A stretch of DNA of 64,000 nt. Origin: Bactericera cockerelli (Eukaryota > Arthropoda > Insecta > Hemiptera > Triozidae). The notes beneath the pieces were generated by a model. It searched no databases. It saw only the letters and a program-made list of their open reading frames with translations, and had not been told where the DNA came from. Shown piece by piece: positions 53,641 through 64,000 of this stretch. The translations under genes and the position numbers were made by a program. How positions within the stretch are numbered: the first letter of the stretch is position 1; every line of letters begins with the position of its first letter. The stretch lies in the NCBI GenBank assembly GCA_024516035.1, contig CM044966.1, forward strand, positions 21,274,576 to 21,338,575, given 5' to 3'.

Positions 53641-54839
53641 AGGTAAGTCTAGGTCTAGTAGATAATCTTAAAACTACGATTTTAATTTTATGGTGACTTT
53701 TTAATCAAGGTTTTAAAAACAGAAACTGAAATTTTGCCATTTTATAATGATTATTATGATCAGGAATCCTAAGAATTGTAAGTGCAAAAAGGTGTGATTG
53801 ATAATGATGTGAAATTAAACAATAAATAAACTATTATTTTAACACTTTTGAACCTTCAAAGAGATTATTTATTTTTATGGAATTCATTGTCTCAAATACT
53901 TACCAAGACATAGAACACCAACAAAAAGCTCATAACTAGGGTGATATCAGTCTGAGAACAGTTTTTTTTTAAGATGCAACTAATAGGATCGAAACCCTTT
54001 ATCAGCATAGCTATAATTGGCCAATTCCTAAGGAGTAAGGGTACAGACTTGAAACAGAGAAAAGGAAGTCTGAATTCAGAGGACGTAAGTCCTCGCACTC
54101 CTCAATCGATCGCAATGATTATCTGAGTTATAGTAGATCTTCTTCTGTAAAGGTTGGGCACCCTGGTCTAGAACATATTTTATTTCGTCAAACAGCCTTG
54201 AAGTATCATGTTCACACTCTTATAACACAAGGCATTTGCCATCGTTATCTAGAATATTCTTTAAGTTAATTATAATAAACCTTTTGCTACATACAGTTTG
54301 TTCACTCTTATGAAACAAGATTAATAAACTCTTCACTCTAGGGCCGAATTATGAAACATCATTAATAAACCCTTCACTATAGGGGCCGAATAATGAAACA
54401 GGATTAATAAATTCTTCCCTGTAGGGTCCAAATTATGAAACAGGATTAATTATCTGGGATTTGTTAATCCAAGCTCCTGTCATTTAACAGCTTCTGATAT
54501 AAATGCACTGATGTGATTGATTGAAATTCCCACCAGAGGGCATGTTAAGGGATAGTTGATATTGATTATTTTATTAGTGTAAGATTTGTTAATGTAATTC
54601 TGTTTCATAATTCGTGCCTTAGTATAGTTCGTCTAAATTAACCCGTAAATCACGCTTCTGTGACTTTTGCCAGTTCTAGATTCATCAAAGTGACGTTAAA
54701 ATGCAGATTCATGGGTTCAATGGGCCATGGTCGAGAACGGTAAGATCTACAGCCCGGAAGTTGCTTTTATATGCCACACGAGCCACGAAAGGTTAAGATG
54801 GGATTTTTCAAGTTTCCGAACAATGCTGTTTACGGTTCT
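53641..54839. other. Intergenic spacer
   Basis: No gene seen. A short phrase (gaattatgaaacatcattaa / gaataatgaaacaggattaa) is repeated three times at 54340-54450. Confidence 0.5.
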
Positions 54840-55010
54840 ATGAGTTGGGTTGGGTGGAAGAGATTGCCGTAGGCAATATCCCCGCCCTTTAGTTAGGACA
54901 TTATTATTTTCTTCGTTAACATTATTTTTTATCAAACAATTTTATCTTTTATTAATTTTAAAACTATTTTATTCTGTAAATATGTATGTCCTCCTAATAA
55001 ATAATCATGA
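54840..55010 (+). mobile_element. LINE 3' tail (RTE-like), plus orientation
   Basis: Plus-strand copy: ggtggaagagattgccgtag, then caatatccccgccctttag, ending near an aataaataa. Lies in the spacer before the terminal exon at 55530. Confidence 0.5.
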
Positions 55011-55227
55011 TATAATATTTTATATGGATTTCTTTTCAACTTCATCAGACAACCTAAAACTTAAGCTTTCCGCTCTGTCCACCTTGCACCAGACCTTGGA
55101 GTGTTCGTCTTTCTTTTAGTATTATGTACCTACATTTAACGTTTAATTTTTTTTTCATGCTCCTGTTTCATGGCTACGAAATAATAAAGCCTATGAAACA
55201 CTCATCTTTAAAAACAATAAAAAAAAC

Positions 55228-55378
55228 TTGTACCTACCTGTGATATTTACTTGTACTTGTACCTACCTGTGATATTTACTTGTAGTTGTACCTACCTGTG
55301 ATATTTACTTATACTTGTACCCAGCTGTGATATTTACTTATACTTGTACCCACCTGTGATATTTACTTGTACTTGCAC
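55228..55378. repeat. 31-bp tandem array
   Basis: Five copies of ttgtacctacctgtgatatt plus tacttgtac with small changes. Confidence 0.9.
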
Positions 55379-55529
55379 GTCAGTGGGGAGTCATACTACG
55401 GGATGGGCAGGCTACAAAACAGACCATTTTCATAGCTACGATATAAAAAAAGGCTATGACACACTCACATCTTTAAAATAAAATTTTAATATTATCCCTC
55501 TGTTGACCATTCGTCTTTTTCTGTTTCAG

Positions 55530-55685
55530 CCCGTCCAACCTGATACCGATGCGGATGCATTGCTGAGAGCAGTAAACGAAGGCGCCATAATGGTGCAGAA
55601 CCAACAGAGGCGTCTCAGGGCGATGCGCGAGCATCAAGAAAACATTAACAGAATACGTGACCGGGGTGCGCGCGAGCCGCCCTGA
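55530..55685 (+). CDS. Terminal exon of an unassigned plus-strand gene
   Basis: Acceptor ttctgtttcag, phase 0, 51 codons and TGA. Encodes PVQPDTDADALLRAVNEGAI then MVQNQQRRLRAMREHQENIN and RIRDRGAREPP: an amphipathic, strongly helical basic segment. GC and codon content stand out from the AT-rich flanks. Upstream exons not identified. Phase would allow joining to the small secreted-protein gene (exons at 34525 or 36146), but that would enclose the NAT-like gene in an intron. Family not recognised. Confidence 0.5.
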   Translation, partial: PVQPDTDADALLRAVNEGAIMVQNQQRRLRAMREHQENINRIRDRGAREPP

Positions 55686-56118
55686 CCGATCATAACCAGG
55701 AGAAGCATGAACCAATAGCCTGTTCGAATATACTGCCCAGATTCTCCGAATCTCCTTTTCTCCGTTTGAACCGTCAAATATCGTTCAAATATCGATATCA
55801 GAGAGTGCAATCGGAAAGTGAAAGAGGGAGTTGAAATAGCTGTTCTGCGCATGACATTACGTCAAATTGCCTACAGTCACTCAATGAGGCGTCAATACAT
55901 TTATTTATTTAGAAACTCTTTATTAGTAGACCATAATATACAGACAAATAATGGTAAAAATTAAACATAAAAATTGACAATATTAATAATAATATAAACA
56001 AGAAAAAAAAAATAAACAAAATATATACATATGTCTTAACTAAAGGGCGGGGTTATTGCCTATGGCAATCTCTTCCACCCAAAATACATGTGCATAGATT
56101 GTTCTATTTCATTGTTGT

Positions 56119-56124
56119 TTTATT
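56119..56124 (-). terminator. Candidate polyadenylation signal of the acyl-CoA reductase
   Basis: AATAAA on the minus strand about 140 nt after the stop codon; no nearer match in good context. Confidence 0.4.
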
Positions 56125-56260
56125 TAAAAAAAACTTTTTTACTCCCATTACTCAAACAGTTTATGGGCAAGGTGCCATGCGGCGCCGCCCGGCTGATTGT
56201 AAATGTCGGTAATAACTCATCCACTCTAGTAGTTAACAATAAAAAAAAAGCCAAATTTAA

Positions 56261-57694
56261 TTAAAAGACCCAACACGTATTGACCAGGGCGGCCACAAAG
56301 TGAAGGACCAGATACACGCAAATCACTTTGGTGGTCACCCCGATACAATAGTCCACCGCGTTAATATACACCATTTTCTCTTGGTAGTTCTTCTTTGTCA
56401 GCCTGCTGTTCACCATGTACAGAGCGATGGCCCGCGGATAGCACTCGATGAAAGGTCCCCATTGAAAGTTCCTCAGGGATACATCGAACAGGGCGCGATC
56501 TTGCGGAGGAATGGCATCCGTCAGCGCCTTGGTGTTGGCGTTCTCAAAGACCCAGTCGTTGAGGCAGAAGTACCCAATGACCTTGGTTAAATAGAAGATC
56601 TTGCGGTAGGTGGACATGATCATCGGCTTCCGATGCTGCAGTTTCTCGGCCAGGCTGAAGGCAAGGGCAGGGAGGCTGTGGAGGATGTAGAAGAGGACAG
56701 AGTAGAGGAAGGTCTGCTTGACATAGTAGGTGTTGCTGGACCAGACGCAGAAACTGTTGGACTCCTCGCTACTCTTCCAAGAGTCGGTGCATCTCGTGAT
56801 GTAACGGTTCAAGGTCACTGGGTTCTCTTTGTAGGAAACGAAATTGAAAATTCTTCTGTCTTCTGTCTGTGAAAATTCAAATTGAGGTGAAGCCATGTTT
56901 CGGTTTCCTGTGTGTGCGACAAAGACTCGTTTGTTATCAATATTCTTTAAACATTTGTGGCTTCTATTGTTTTCAGCTGAACTCAAAGCAGTGTCTTGAG
57001 GTGAAGCCATGTTTCGGTTTCCTGTGTGTGCGACAGTGACTCCTTTGTTATCAATATTCTTTAAACATTTGTTGCTTCTATTGTTTTCAGCTGAACTCAA
57101 AGCAGTGTCTTTTCTGTAATGGTCAAATAGATTACTGCTGTCTTTGTATTGTGATCGAAAAACATTGTTATTTAATTGCTTTTCTTCTTTAATTGCGTTG
57201 AAATTGTTTAATTCATGTGAGTTTGCAGTTTTGGTAACTTTCTTGTACGACCTGGATTCTTCATCAATGTCTTTCATCAATGAAAACATGAGTTCATTGT
57301 TGTTTTCGTTATGTAACCCTGAAATTTTCGTTTCTTTTTGTGAACGCAATGTTTCTTGATTGCTCCTTCCACTGTTAGGAACCAGTTTGGGGTAGTTTTG
57401 ATCACTTTCTTCGTTGCTTGCACATAAGTTCTCACTGAGACGAGAAAACAGTTCTTTGTCTATGTTTTTACTTTGTGTCGACAATTTTTCGTTGCTGACT
57501 TCACTTTTCTGTCTCACTTCCTGTGGCATATTACTTTGTGAGGTTGATTGGTACCAGGCGAGCGCTATCAAGGCGTTGATTGTACGGTCGGCGGGAACCA
57601 AATCGATGATGACCTCTAGGTCAATCAGGGCTACGCGAGATATTCCCAGGCCAGCCATGAGACTCAGAGCCAGAGTACTGTTGAAGCCTTTGAA
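56261..57694 (-). CDS. Acyl-CoA reductase exon 2 (C-terminal domain)
   Basis: Begins FKGFNSTLALSLMAGLGISR and ends VLHFVAALVNTCWVF with TAA. The frame is open for 478 codons, including the 651-nt segment that looks like an intron. Join to exon 1 restores the family pattern P-x-P-x-W then G/N and D-L-V-P. Confidence 0.92.
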   Translation of the reverse strand, partial: FKGFNSTLALSLMAGLGISRVALIDLEVIIDLVPADRTINALIALAWYQSTSQSNMPQEVRQKSEVSNEKLSTQSKNIDKELFSRLSENLCASNEESDQNYPKLVPNSGRSNQETLRSQKETKISGLHNENNNELMFSLMKDIDEESRSYKKVTKTANSHELNNFNAIKEEKQLNNNVFRSQYKDSSNLFDHYRKDTALSSAENNRSNKCLKNIDNKGVTVAHTGNRNMASPQDTALSSAENNRSHKCLKNIDNKRVFVAHTGNRNMASPQFEFSQTEDRRIFNFVSYKENPVTLNRYITRCTDSWKSSEESNSFCVWSSNTYYVKQTFLYSVLFYILHSLPALAFSLAEKLQHRKPMIMSTYRKIFYLTKVIGYFCLNDWVFENANTKALTDAIPPQDRALFDVSLRNFQWGPFIECYPRAIALYMVNSRLTKKNYQEKMVYINAVDYCIGVTTKVICVYLVLHFVAALVNTCWVF

Positions 57695-60088
57695 CTGGAA
57701 AAGTGAGAGAATAAAGGCATGTAAATTTGACATTAGGTAATAGTTAAAAGACAGTGGTAAAAGTGCTGAGTCATTCCTCCACTGTCTTGGCTACCATCGT
57801 TCACGATGACGCCACCCTATGATGATGAATAGTTTTTTTTTTAATGATATTTATTTTTTTGATATTATTTAAAGAGGAGACTTAACAATCAGAGTCCTTG
57901 CTCCTTGGGAATAGTTTTTAGTTTTCTACCTTCAAGCAAAATACTTGTAGTATGGTTTTTTATAGCCTCGTACATCGTACATTTATTTTAATGGAGTACT
58001 TAGCCACACCTAATTATTTTAGTTTTTTAAACATTACGAATTATATTACATTAGATCAAGTAGGTATTTTTAGTATAATGAAAAAAAAAAAATGTCAACA
58101 AAGACTTTCAAATTACTTGTTAGATCTTGAAGGTCTCTCATTAATTAGGCGTCTGATTAGCATAGGGACATTAGCATAAGACAATACCGGAATATATTAT
58201 CATAAAATTTCGGAATGTATCACGACAGTAATCTTGACCCAAGTTCTTTACATGTGGGTTACCCTATAATAGAATAACAATTAAGTTTTGATGACGCTCA
58301 TTTTGAATTATGCGCAATATCGAGTCATATTTGTGTTGAATTTTTTAGGACATTGACTTTTTGTTGTGCAAATATTTCGCACTCACAGCTTTCTTAAAAA
58401 TGAATCTCAGATATGTGAAGCGTACACTATAAAGAAAAAATGGGCACAGTGCCTCGTTCCTCAGACTTGGAAAGCATTTTTATATTTTATAAATAGTTAA
58501 AAACATTTTTTGTTATCCAGGAGAGAAAAATGGTGGACTTTAATAACATTTCAGTCTTCCATAACACATGAACAAGGAGCCCGGGTGTATCTCTTGTATT
58601 GAGCCAGCCTCCGTGGCGTAACGGTTGTGATGTGACTACTGCCCGTAGTCCAGAGACCCTGAGTTCGATTCCCGGTTGGAGCAGACTTTTTGCACCAAAA
58701 AAATCTGTTCCCTCCGAACATGTGAGGCTGGCAATTCCGAACCTACCCAGGCTGAGTGAGCTTAATGTGGGTAGCTGGTACGATTCCCAGCGAATGGAGG
58801 GTAAAACCCCCGTCTTGACTATCTATCTCAATCAGGACGTTAAAACCAAATAGAATCAATGGACATGAAAGGAGCCTTGACATTAGATCTGGGCGTCCAT
58901 ATAATCCTCTCACCACCGTAATTTAGGTATCAATACCCATCTGACGGACACGGAATTATTATTCTTAAATTGAAAATGATTAATACCATAAATATAGAAC
59001 ATCTTTTAGAATTATCTCGCATCAGAAGGGAGGCATTTCATCGGATGGACACGCTTCAACATAGACCGCAAGCGTTTGAAGTAGCCGCTGTTTCATGTTA
59101 GGAAATCAAAAGACTGTGAACCATTCAGAAGGAGAAACAATTTTATTTAATAACAAACAAAAAGAACTATTTAGAACTTTAGTCTTGAACTGGTTGGTCT
59201 AGTTGCTCGACACACAAACTTTAAGGAACCGAAAATGCTCATAAAACTTACCCAAATCGGCAGAGGCTCGCACAATGTTGGGACCACAATGGAGGGCCGG
59301 AACACACAGATGGGCAGCTCGTGAATAACTTCTCGCACCAAATCCTCTGCGGCGGCTTTTGTCAATGTGTACGTGTTGGGCTTCCTGCCAAGCAGCTGGG
59401 AATTCAATACTGCGATCTCCTCATCAGAAGCACTGCTCACAAGGATTGACAACTCTGCGGCGGTCAACGTGGGCTCATAGAACACCTCATCGATGAGTTT
59501 CTGGTCGCAGTTGCAGTACGCCGTCGAAACGTGGACAAAGCTTTTCAGGCGCGGCATCCGTTTGGCCAACGACAGCAGCTTCTCGGTGCCCTTGACGTTG
59601 ATGTTGTAAGCTCTGCGCATGTGCGCGTCAAAGCGGACAGTGGCGGCGATGTGGAAGACGATGGTGGTCTGTGACGTCAGCAGTCGTTCCTCCTCTGAGT
59701 CGAGACCCAAGTCCTCCGCGTCCAGTTGCCCGCAGACGATGTCAACTTTCTGGTGGTAGTTTGGATTGGCCAGCTTCATGGTCTCGAACACGTCTTCGTT
59801 GAAGAAGTCCTGCGCTCTCTGGTGGATGGATTTGGGCCCTCTGCCGCGCATGAGCAGGATGAGTTTGCGGATTTGTGGACAGCAGCGGAGGAGCTTCTCT
59901 ACCAGGAGGCTGCCCAGGAACCCGGTGGCGCCTGTGATGAACACTGTCTGGTCCTTGTAGAACTCCTGAATGAGGGAGTCACTCTGAGCAGCGGAGATGT
60001 CTACTTCACCCCGATGCTTCGTCTTGCCAAAGTCATCGGAATGGTCAAAGTCTGTGCCATCGAAATCTCTGAGAATTTCAACAGTCAT
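56261..60088 (-). CDS. Fatty acyl-CoA reductase (alcohol-forming)
   Basis: Minus strand: exon 1 60088-59252 (279 codons), exon 2 57694-56261. Reduces fatty acyl-CoA to fatty alcohol with NADPH, in insects for waxes, hydrocarbons or pheromones; usually at the ER or peroxisome membrane. Seen: NAD-binding TGATGFLG (residues 52-59), HIAATVRFD, HVSTAY, active-site Y240-TLT-K244, CVFRPSIVVPTLCEPLPIW at the exon junction, DLVPADRTINALIALAW, then the C-terminal FAR_C region with two hydrophobic helices. Donor gtaagt at 59251; acceptor cacttttccag before 57694; phase 0. If exon 2 is read whole the protein is 756 residues; with the internal segment 57517-56867 removed it is 539, the normal family length. 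Subfamily not assigned. Confidence 0.95.
56867..57517 (-). other. Exitron-like segment: 651-nt stop-free intron or coding insertion
   Basis: Donor CAGGAA|GTGAGA at 57517 and acceptor gaattttcacag ending at 56867, both in phase 0. Length is 217 codons with no stop. It encodes a Ser/Asn/Lys/Glu-rich, probably disordered stretch rich in RSNQE-type residues, unlike any part of the family. Removing it joins WYQSTSQSNMPQE to TEDRRIFNFVSYKENP, which fits the usual FAR spacing between the ALIALAW and NPVT blocks. Confidence 0.75.
56882..57109 (-). repeat. 114-bp in-frame tandem duplication inside the exitron-like segment
   Basis: Two copies encoding TALSSAENNRS(N/H)KCLK and VAHTGNRNMASPQ, 38 codons each, with a few substitutions between them. 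Confidence 0.9.
57695..59251 (-). other. Acyl-CoA reductase intron
   Basis: Holds a family F tail (57766-57825) and a family B SINE (58604-58965), both noted above, in otherwise AT-rich DNA. No further exon is required by phase or family length. Confidence 0.7.
58604..58965 (+). mobile_element. tRNA-headed SINE, family B (tail type 2)
   Basis: Full copy, antisense inside the intron of the acyl-CoA reductase. Head cctccgtggcgtaacggttg; tail ggcgtccatataatcctctc. Confidence 0.85.
59252..60088 (-). CDS. Acyl-CoA reductase exon 1 (Rossmann domain)
   Basis: ATG at 60088 begins MTVEILRDFDGTDFDHSDDF, a short acidic N-terminus before the nucleotide-binding fold. Ends at Trp279 with donor gtaagt. 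No upstream coding exon is needed for a full-length family member. Confidence 0.93.
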
Positions 60089-60956
60089 GGTGAAAACTTT
60101 TGAAAAGTTCTGGTCACGTAATTCACAAGTACTCAGACAGTATTTTTTAGAAAAAAATCACAATAAAATGTTCAAATCTACCCCCCAGAATTAAACATTT
60201 TAAGCTCCTTAATTATTTATTTATTAAAATATAAGTATCTAATATTTTTTCATTAACATCACAAATTATACGTATGGGAGGGCTATGAAAACGAATTAAA
60301 TATGTTTTCCAATTAAAAATTATTCACATTCTTCGATTTATTAGAATTTAGAATTTTCTACAACGAAATAGTATCTGAACCAAAATTGAAGAGTAAAATC
60401 TAAATCCATTAAATATCTAAACATTAAAATGAAACAATACTGCACTAAAATGCACAAAACGATCACAAAAAAGATCACTGACTATCTCTTTCCTAATGTT
60501 TCTAGAGTTAAAAGGCTGCATTTTTGCTAGCACAATAAGATTCTGAGAGAGACAATAGTGCACGGTCATGCAAATGATTCGAGAATGAAAAAAGAAAATA
60601 TTGCACAGGGTCACGAGGTCGTGTTCTTACTTCCGAGCACGTGGGAGGATCACACGGATTTAGAAACAAAGGTCGACCCTTTGTTTCTAAATCCGTGTAG
60701 TAGCTCGACCCATTTTCTTGTATAATAGGTATAGGAATATGATCAAACCGCAAAACTCGTAGGATCGCCTAAGCTACGTCCAGCGAGATGAAGACTTCGT
60801 GATGCTGGCGTTCCGGCCCAACCCAGGCTGGTTGACGTTAGTGTGGGTAGCAGGTTTGTGAGTTTCGTGCGAATGGAGAGTAACAACCCCGTCGTAATAT
60901 TATGACCAAGCCGTTAAAAGTGAGGTTCAACCCAAATGAATAAAAATCCATGGAAT
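60089..60956. other. Upstream region of the acyl-CoA reductase
   Basis: No TATA box recognised near 60088. Contains a near-perfect 47-nt hairpin at 60652-60698 and a worn copy of the central SINE domain at about 60770-60930. Confidence 0.45.
60652..60698. repeat. 47-nt hairpin palindrome
   Basis: Arms acacggatttagaaacaaag and ctttgtttctaaatccgtgt around ggtcgaccc-type centre; one base breaks the symmetry. Confidence 0.9.
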
Positions 60957-61225
60957 GTGTGAGATGTAGGAGCAAGATGTGGGAGGAGTGAGAAGTTTGA
61001 GGAGTGAGAAGTGGAAGGAGTGAGAAGTGGGAGGAGTGAGAAGTGGGCGGAGTGAGAAGTGGGAGGAGTGAGAAGTGGGAGGAGTGAGAAGTGGGAGGAG
61101 TGAGAAGTGGAAGGAGTGAGAAGTGGGAGGAGTGAGAAGTGGGAGGAGTGAGAAGTGGGAGGAGTGAGAAGTGGGAGGAGTGAGAAGTGGGAGGAGTGAG
61201 AAGTGGGAGGAGTGAGAAGGGGGGG
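60957..61225. repeat. 16-bp purine-rich tandem array
   Basis: About 16 units of gggaggagtgagaagt. Its reverse complement (acttctcactcctccc) resembles the pyrimidine satellite that begins about 330 bp to the right, so the two arrays face each other. Confidence 0.9.
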
Positions 61226-61544
61226 AGTGTGTGTGAAAGGAGAGAGATGCTGGTTTTTGGGGGTGTTGATTCTCATGAAAATTTCGAAATCGGAAATATA
61301 ATTGAAGTAAAGAAATGAAAAGACTGTAAAACAAATAGTTTATTTAAAATTTAATGTAAAAGGCTTAATTATTCAGAAACAATTATAAGATATATAAATT
61401 AAAATATTTCTTAAAATGATTAAAATCTTAAAATAATTAATTGAATAGTATATAGTAATAATAATAATAGTAAGAGATAAATAAATTAGATATTATTAAT
61501 ATAAAAAATAAAAATAAAATAGAAGTGTTAGTTACCAACCGTTT

Positions 61545-64000
61545 TACTCTTTCTCTCCTCCTACTTCTCACACATCCCACCTCTCGCTCCTCCTATTTCT
61601 CACACATCCCACCTCTCGCCCCTCCTACTTCTCACACATCCCACCTCTCGCCCCTCCTACTTCTCACCCATCCAACCTCTCGCCCCTCCTACTTCTCACA
61701 CATCCTACCTCTCGCCCCTCCTGCTTCTCGCACATCCAACCTCTCACCCCTCCTACTTCTCACACATCCAACCTCTCGCCCCTCCTACTTCTCACACATC
61801 CCACCTCTCGCCCCTCCTACTTCTCACACATCCCACCTCTCGCTCCTCCTACTATTCACACATCCAACCTCTCGCTCCTCCTACTTCTCACACATCCCAC
61901 CTCTCGCCCCTCCTACTTCTCACATATTCCACCTCTCGCCCCTCCTACTTCTCACATATTCCACCTCTCGCCCCTCCTACTTCTCACCCATCCAACCTCT
62001 CGCCCCTCCTACTTCTCACTCATCCTATTTTAATAAAGAAAATCATTTCTACCCACTATTCCCTAATTACATAGAATACGACGTTCTCATAGAACAATGC
62101 GGTCTTCCTGCCTTGAAAGATAGGAGACGGGAAACAGTGTAGACGTTAGTAAAAAAAAAAAAAATCCAACCTCTCGCCCCTCCTACTTCTCACCCATCCC
62201 ACCTCTCGCCCCTCCTACTTCTCACTCATCCAAACACTCGCCCCTCCTACTTCTCACACATCCCACCTCTCGCCCCTCCTACTTCTCACACATCCAACCT
62301 CTCGCCCCTCCTACTTCTCACACATCCAACCTCTCGCCCCTCCTACTTCTCACACATCCACCTCTCGCCCTTCCTACTTCTCACACATCCAACCTCTCGC
62401 CCTCCTACTTCTCACATCATCCACCACTCGCCCTCCTACTTCTCACACATCCAACCTCTCGCCTCCTCCTACTTCTCACACATCCACCTCTCGCCCCTCC
62501 TACTTCTCACACATCCAACCTCTCGCCCTCCTACTTCTCACCATCCAACCCTCGCCCCTCCTACTTCTCACACATCCCACCTCTCGCCCCTCCTACTTCT
62601 CACACATCCAACCTCTCGCCCTCCCACTTCTCACACATCCAACCTCTCGCCCCTCCTACTTCTCACACATCCCACCTCTCGCCCTCCTACTTCTACATCC
62701 ACCCAACATCCAACCTCTCGCCCCTCCTACTTCTCACACATCCCACCTCTCGCCCCTCCTACTTCTCACACATCCAACCTCTCGCCCCTCCTACTTCTCA
62801 CACCATCCAACTCTCGCCCTCCTACTTCTCACACATCCCACCTCTCGCCCCTCCTACTTCTCACCATCCAACATCTCGCCTCTCCTACTTCTCACACATC
62901 CACCTCTCGCCCCTCCTACTTCTCACCCATCCAACCTCTCGCCCCTCCTACTTCTCACACATCTACTCTCGCCTCTGCTTCTCACATCCAACTCTCACCC
63001 TCTACTTCTCACACATCCAACCTCTCGCCCCTCCTACTTCTCACACATCCCACCTCTCGCCCCTCCTACTTCTCACACATCCCACCTCTCGCTCCTCCTA
63101 CTATTCACACATCCAACCTCTCGCTCCTCCTACTTCTCACACATCCCACCTCTCGCCCCTCCTACTTCTCACATATTCCACCTCTCGCCCCTCCTACTTC
63201 TCACATATTCCACCTCTCGCCCCTCCTACTTCTCACCCATCCAACCTCTCGCCCCTCCTACTTCTCACTCATCCTATTTTAATAAAGAAAATCATTTCTA
63301 CCCACTATTCCCTAATTACATAGAATACGACGTTCTCATAGAACAATGCGGTCTTCCTGCCTTGAAAGATAGGAGACGGGAAACAGTGTAGACGTTAGTA
63401 AAAAAAAAAAATCCAACCTCTCGCCCCTCCTACTTCTCACCCATCCCACCTCTCGCCCCTCCTACTTCTCACTCATCCAAACACTCGCCCCTCCTACTTC
63501 TCACACATCCCACCTCTCGCCCCTCCTACTTCTCACACATCCAACCTCTCGCCCCTCCTACTTCTCACACATCCAACCTCTCGCCCCTCCTACTTTTCAC
63601 TCATCCAACCACTCGCCCCTCCTACTTCTCACACATCCAACCTCTCGCCCCTCCTACTTCTCACACATCCAACCTCTCGCCCCTCCTACTTCTCACACAT
63701 CCAACCTCTCGCCCCTCCTACTTTTCACTCATCCAACCACTCGCCCCTCCTACTTCTCACTCATCCAACCACTCGCCCTTCCTACTTCTCACACATCCAA
63801 CCTCTCGCTCCTCCTACTTCTCACACATCCCACCTCTCGCCCCTCCTACTTCTCACACATCCAACCTCTCGCCCCTCCTACTTCTCACACATCCCACCTC
63901 TCGCCCCTCCTACTTCTCACACATCCAACCTCTCGCCCTTCCTACTTCTCACTCATCCAACCACTCGCCCCTCCTACTTCTCACACATCCCACCTCTCGC
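61545..64000. repeat. Pyrimidine-rich satellite array running off the window
   Basis: Units of about 31-32 bp: ctcctacttctcacacatcc then cacctctcgcc. A unique ~140-bp insert (cattttaataaa-like start, then acgacgttctcatagaacaa, poly(A) end) appears at 62021-62164 and again at 63270-63411. This gives a higher-order period of about 1249 bp. The stretch 62400-63000 has many single-base deletions. No gene. Confidence 0.95.

Noticed and set aside
61525..62142. 205-codon open frame in the pyrimidine satellite
   Set aside because: Satellite DNA with repeating Ser/Pro/Leu codons; both strands and other frames are equally open nearby.

Overview
This is nuclear DNA from an arthropod, most likely an insect. 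Its genes are split by AT-rich introns with GT-AG ends, and it holds a polyglutamine-rich polyhomeotic gene and a two-exon fatty acyl-CoA reductase. Introns and spacers are full of tRNA-headed SINEs, a 5S-rRNA-headed SINE, LINE tails, Tc1-type DNA and fold-back elements. I cannot name the order or species. Exon coordinates were derived by hand from splice sites and checked by codon phase; no alignment or transcript data were available.

Layout. (1) 1604-16615, plus strand: the 3' part of polyhomeotic (Polycomb repressive complex 1), 12 exons whose phases all agree, 728 residues in the window, ending in the HD1 motif and a SAM domain. Earlier exons lie to the left. (2) 16616-31930: no gene seen; tandem arrays, SINEs, an 864-bp fold-back element and a decayed retroelement (about 24.3-30.7 kb) with DIRS-like traits. 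(3) 31935-36339, plus strand: a small gene with a TATA box, a signal peptide exon and a second short exon; product at least 63 residues, unknown function. (4) 39711-48205, plus strand: a seven-exon gene for a 454-residue secreted protein with a Cys/His/Asp layout recalling arylamine N-acetyltransferases. (5) 48379-51038: Tc1-family DNA, including a complete-ended but broken 1626-bp element. (6) 51.6-53.6 kb: a 38/39-bp tandem array bounded by splice-like signals. (7) 55530-55685, plus strand: a lone terminal exon. (8) 60088-56261, minus strand: a fatty acyl-CoA reductase whose second exon contains a 651-nt, stop-free, splice-site-bounded segment (exitron-like). (9) 60.95-64 kb: pyrimidine/purine satellite arrays running off the right edge.

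Main points of interest. The acyl-CoA reductase has a normal family length (539 aa) only if the 651-nt segment is spliced out, yet that segment is open through all 217 codons. In polyhomeotic, at least seven independent tandem duplications sit on exon-intron or exon-stop boundaries and copy splice acceptors, splice donors or the stop codon. Two SINE families with different heads (5S rRNA and tRNA) share one central domain. The genes do not form a pathway; they are neighbours on a chromosome.
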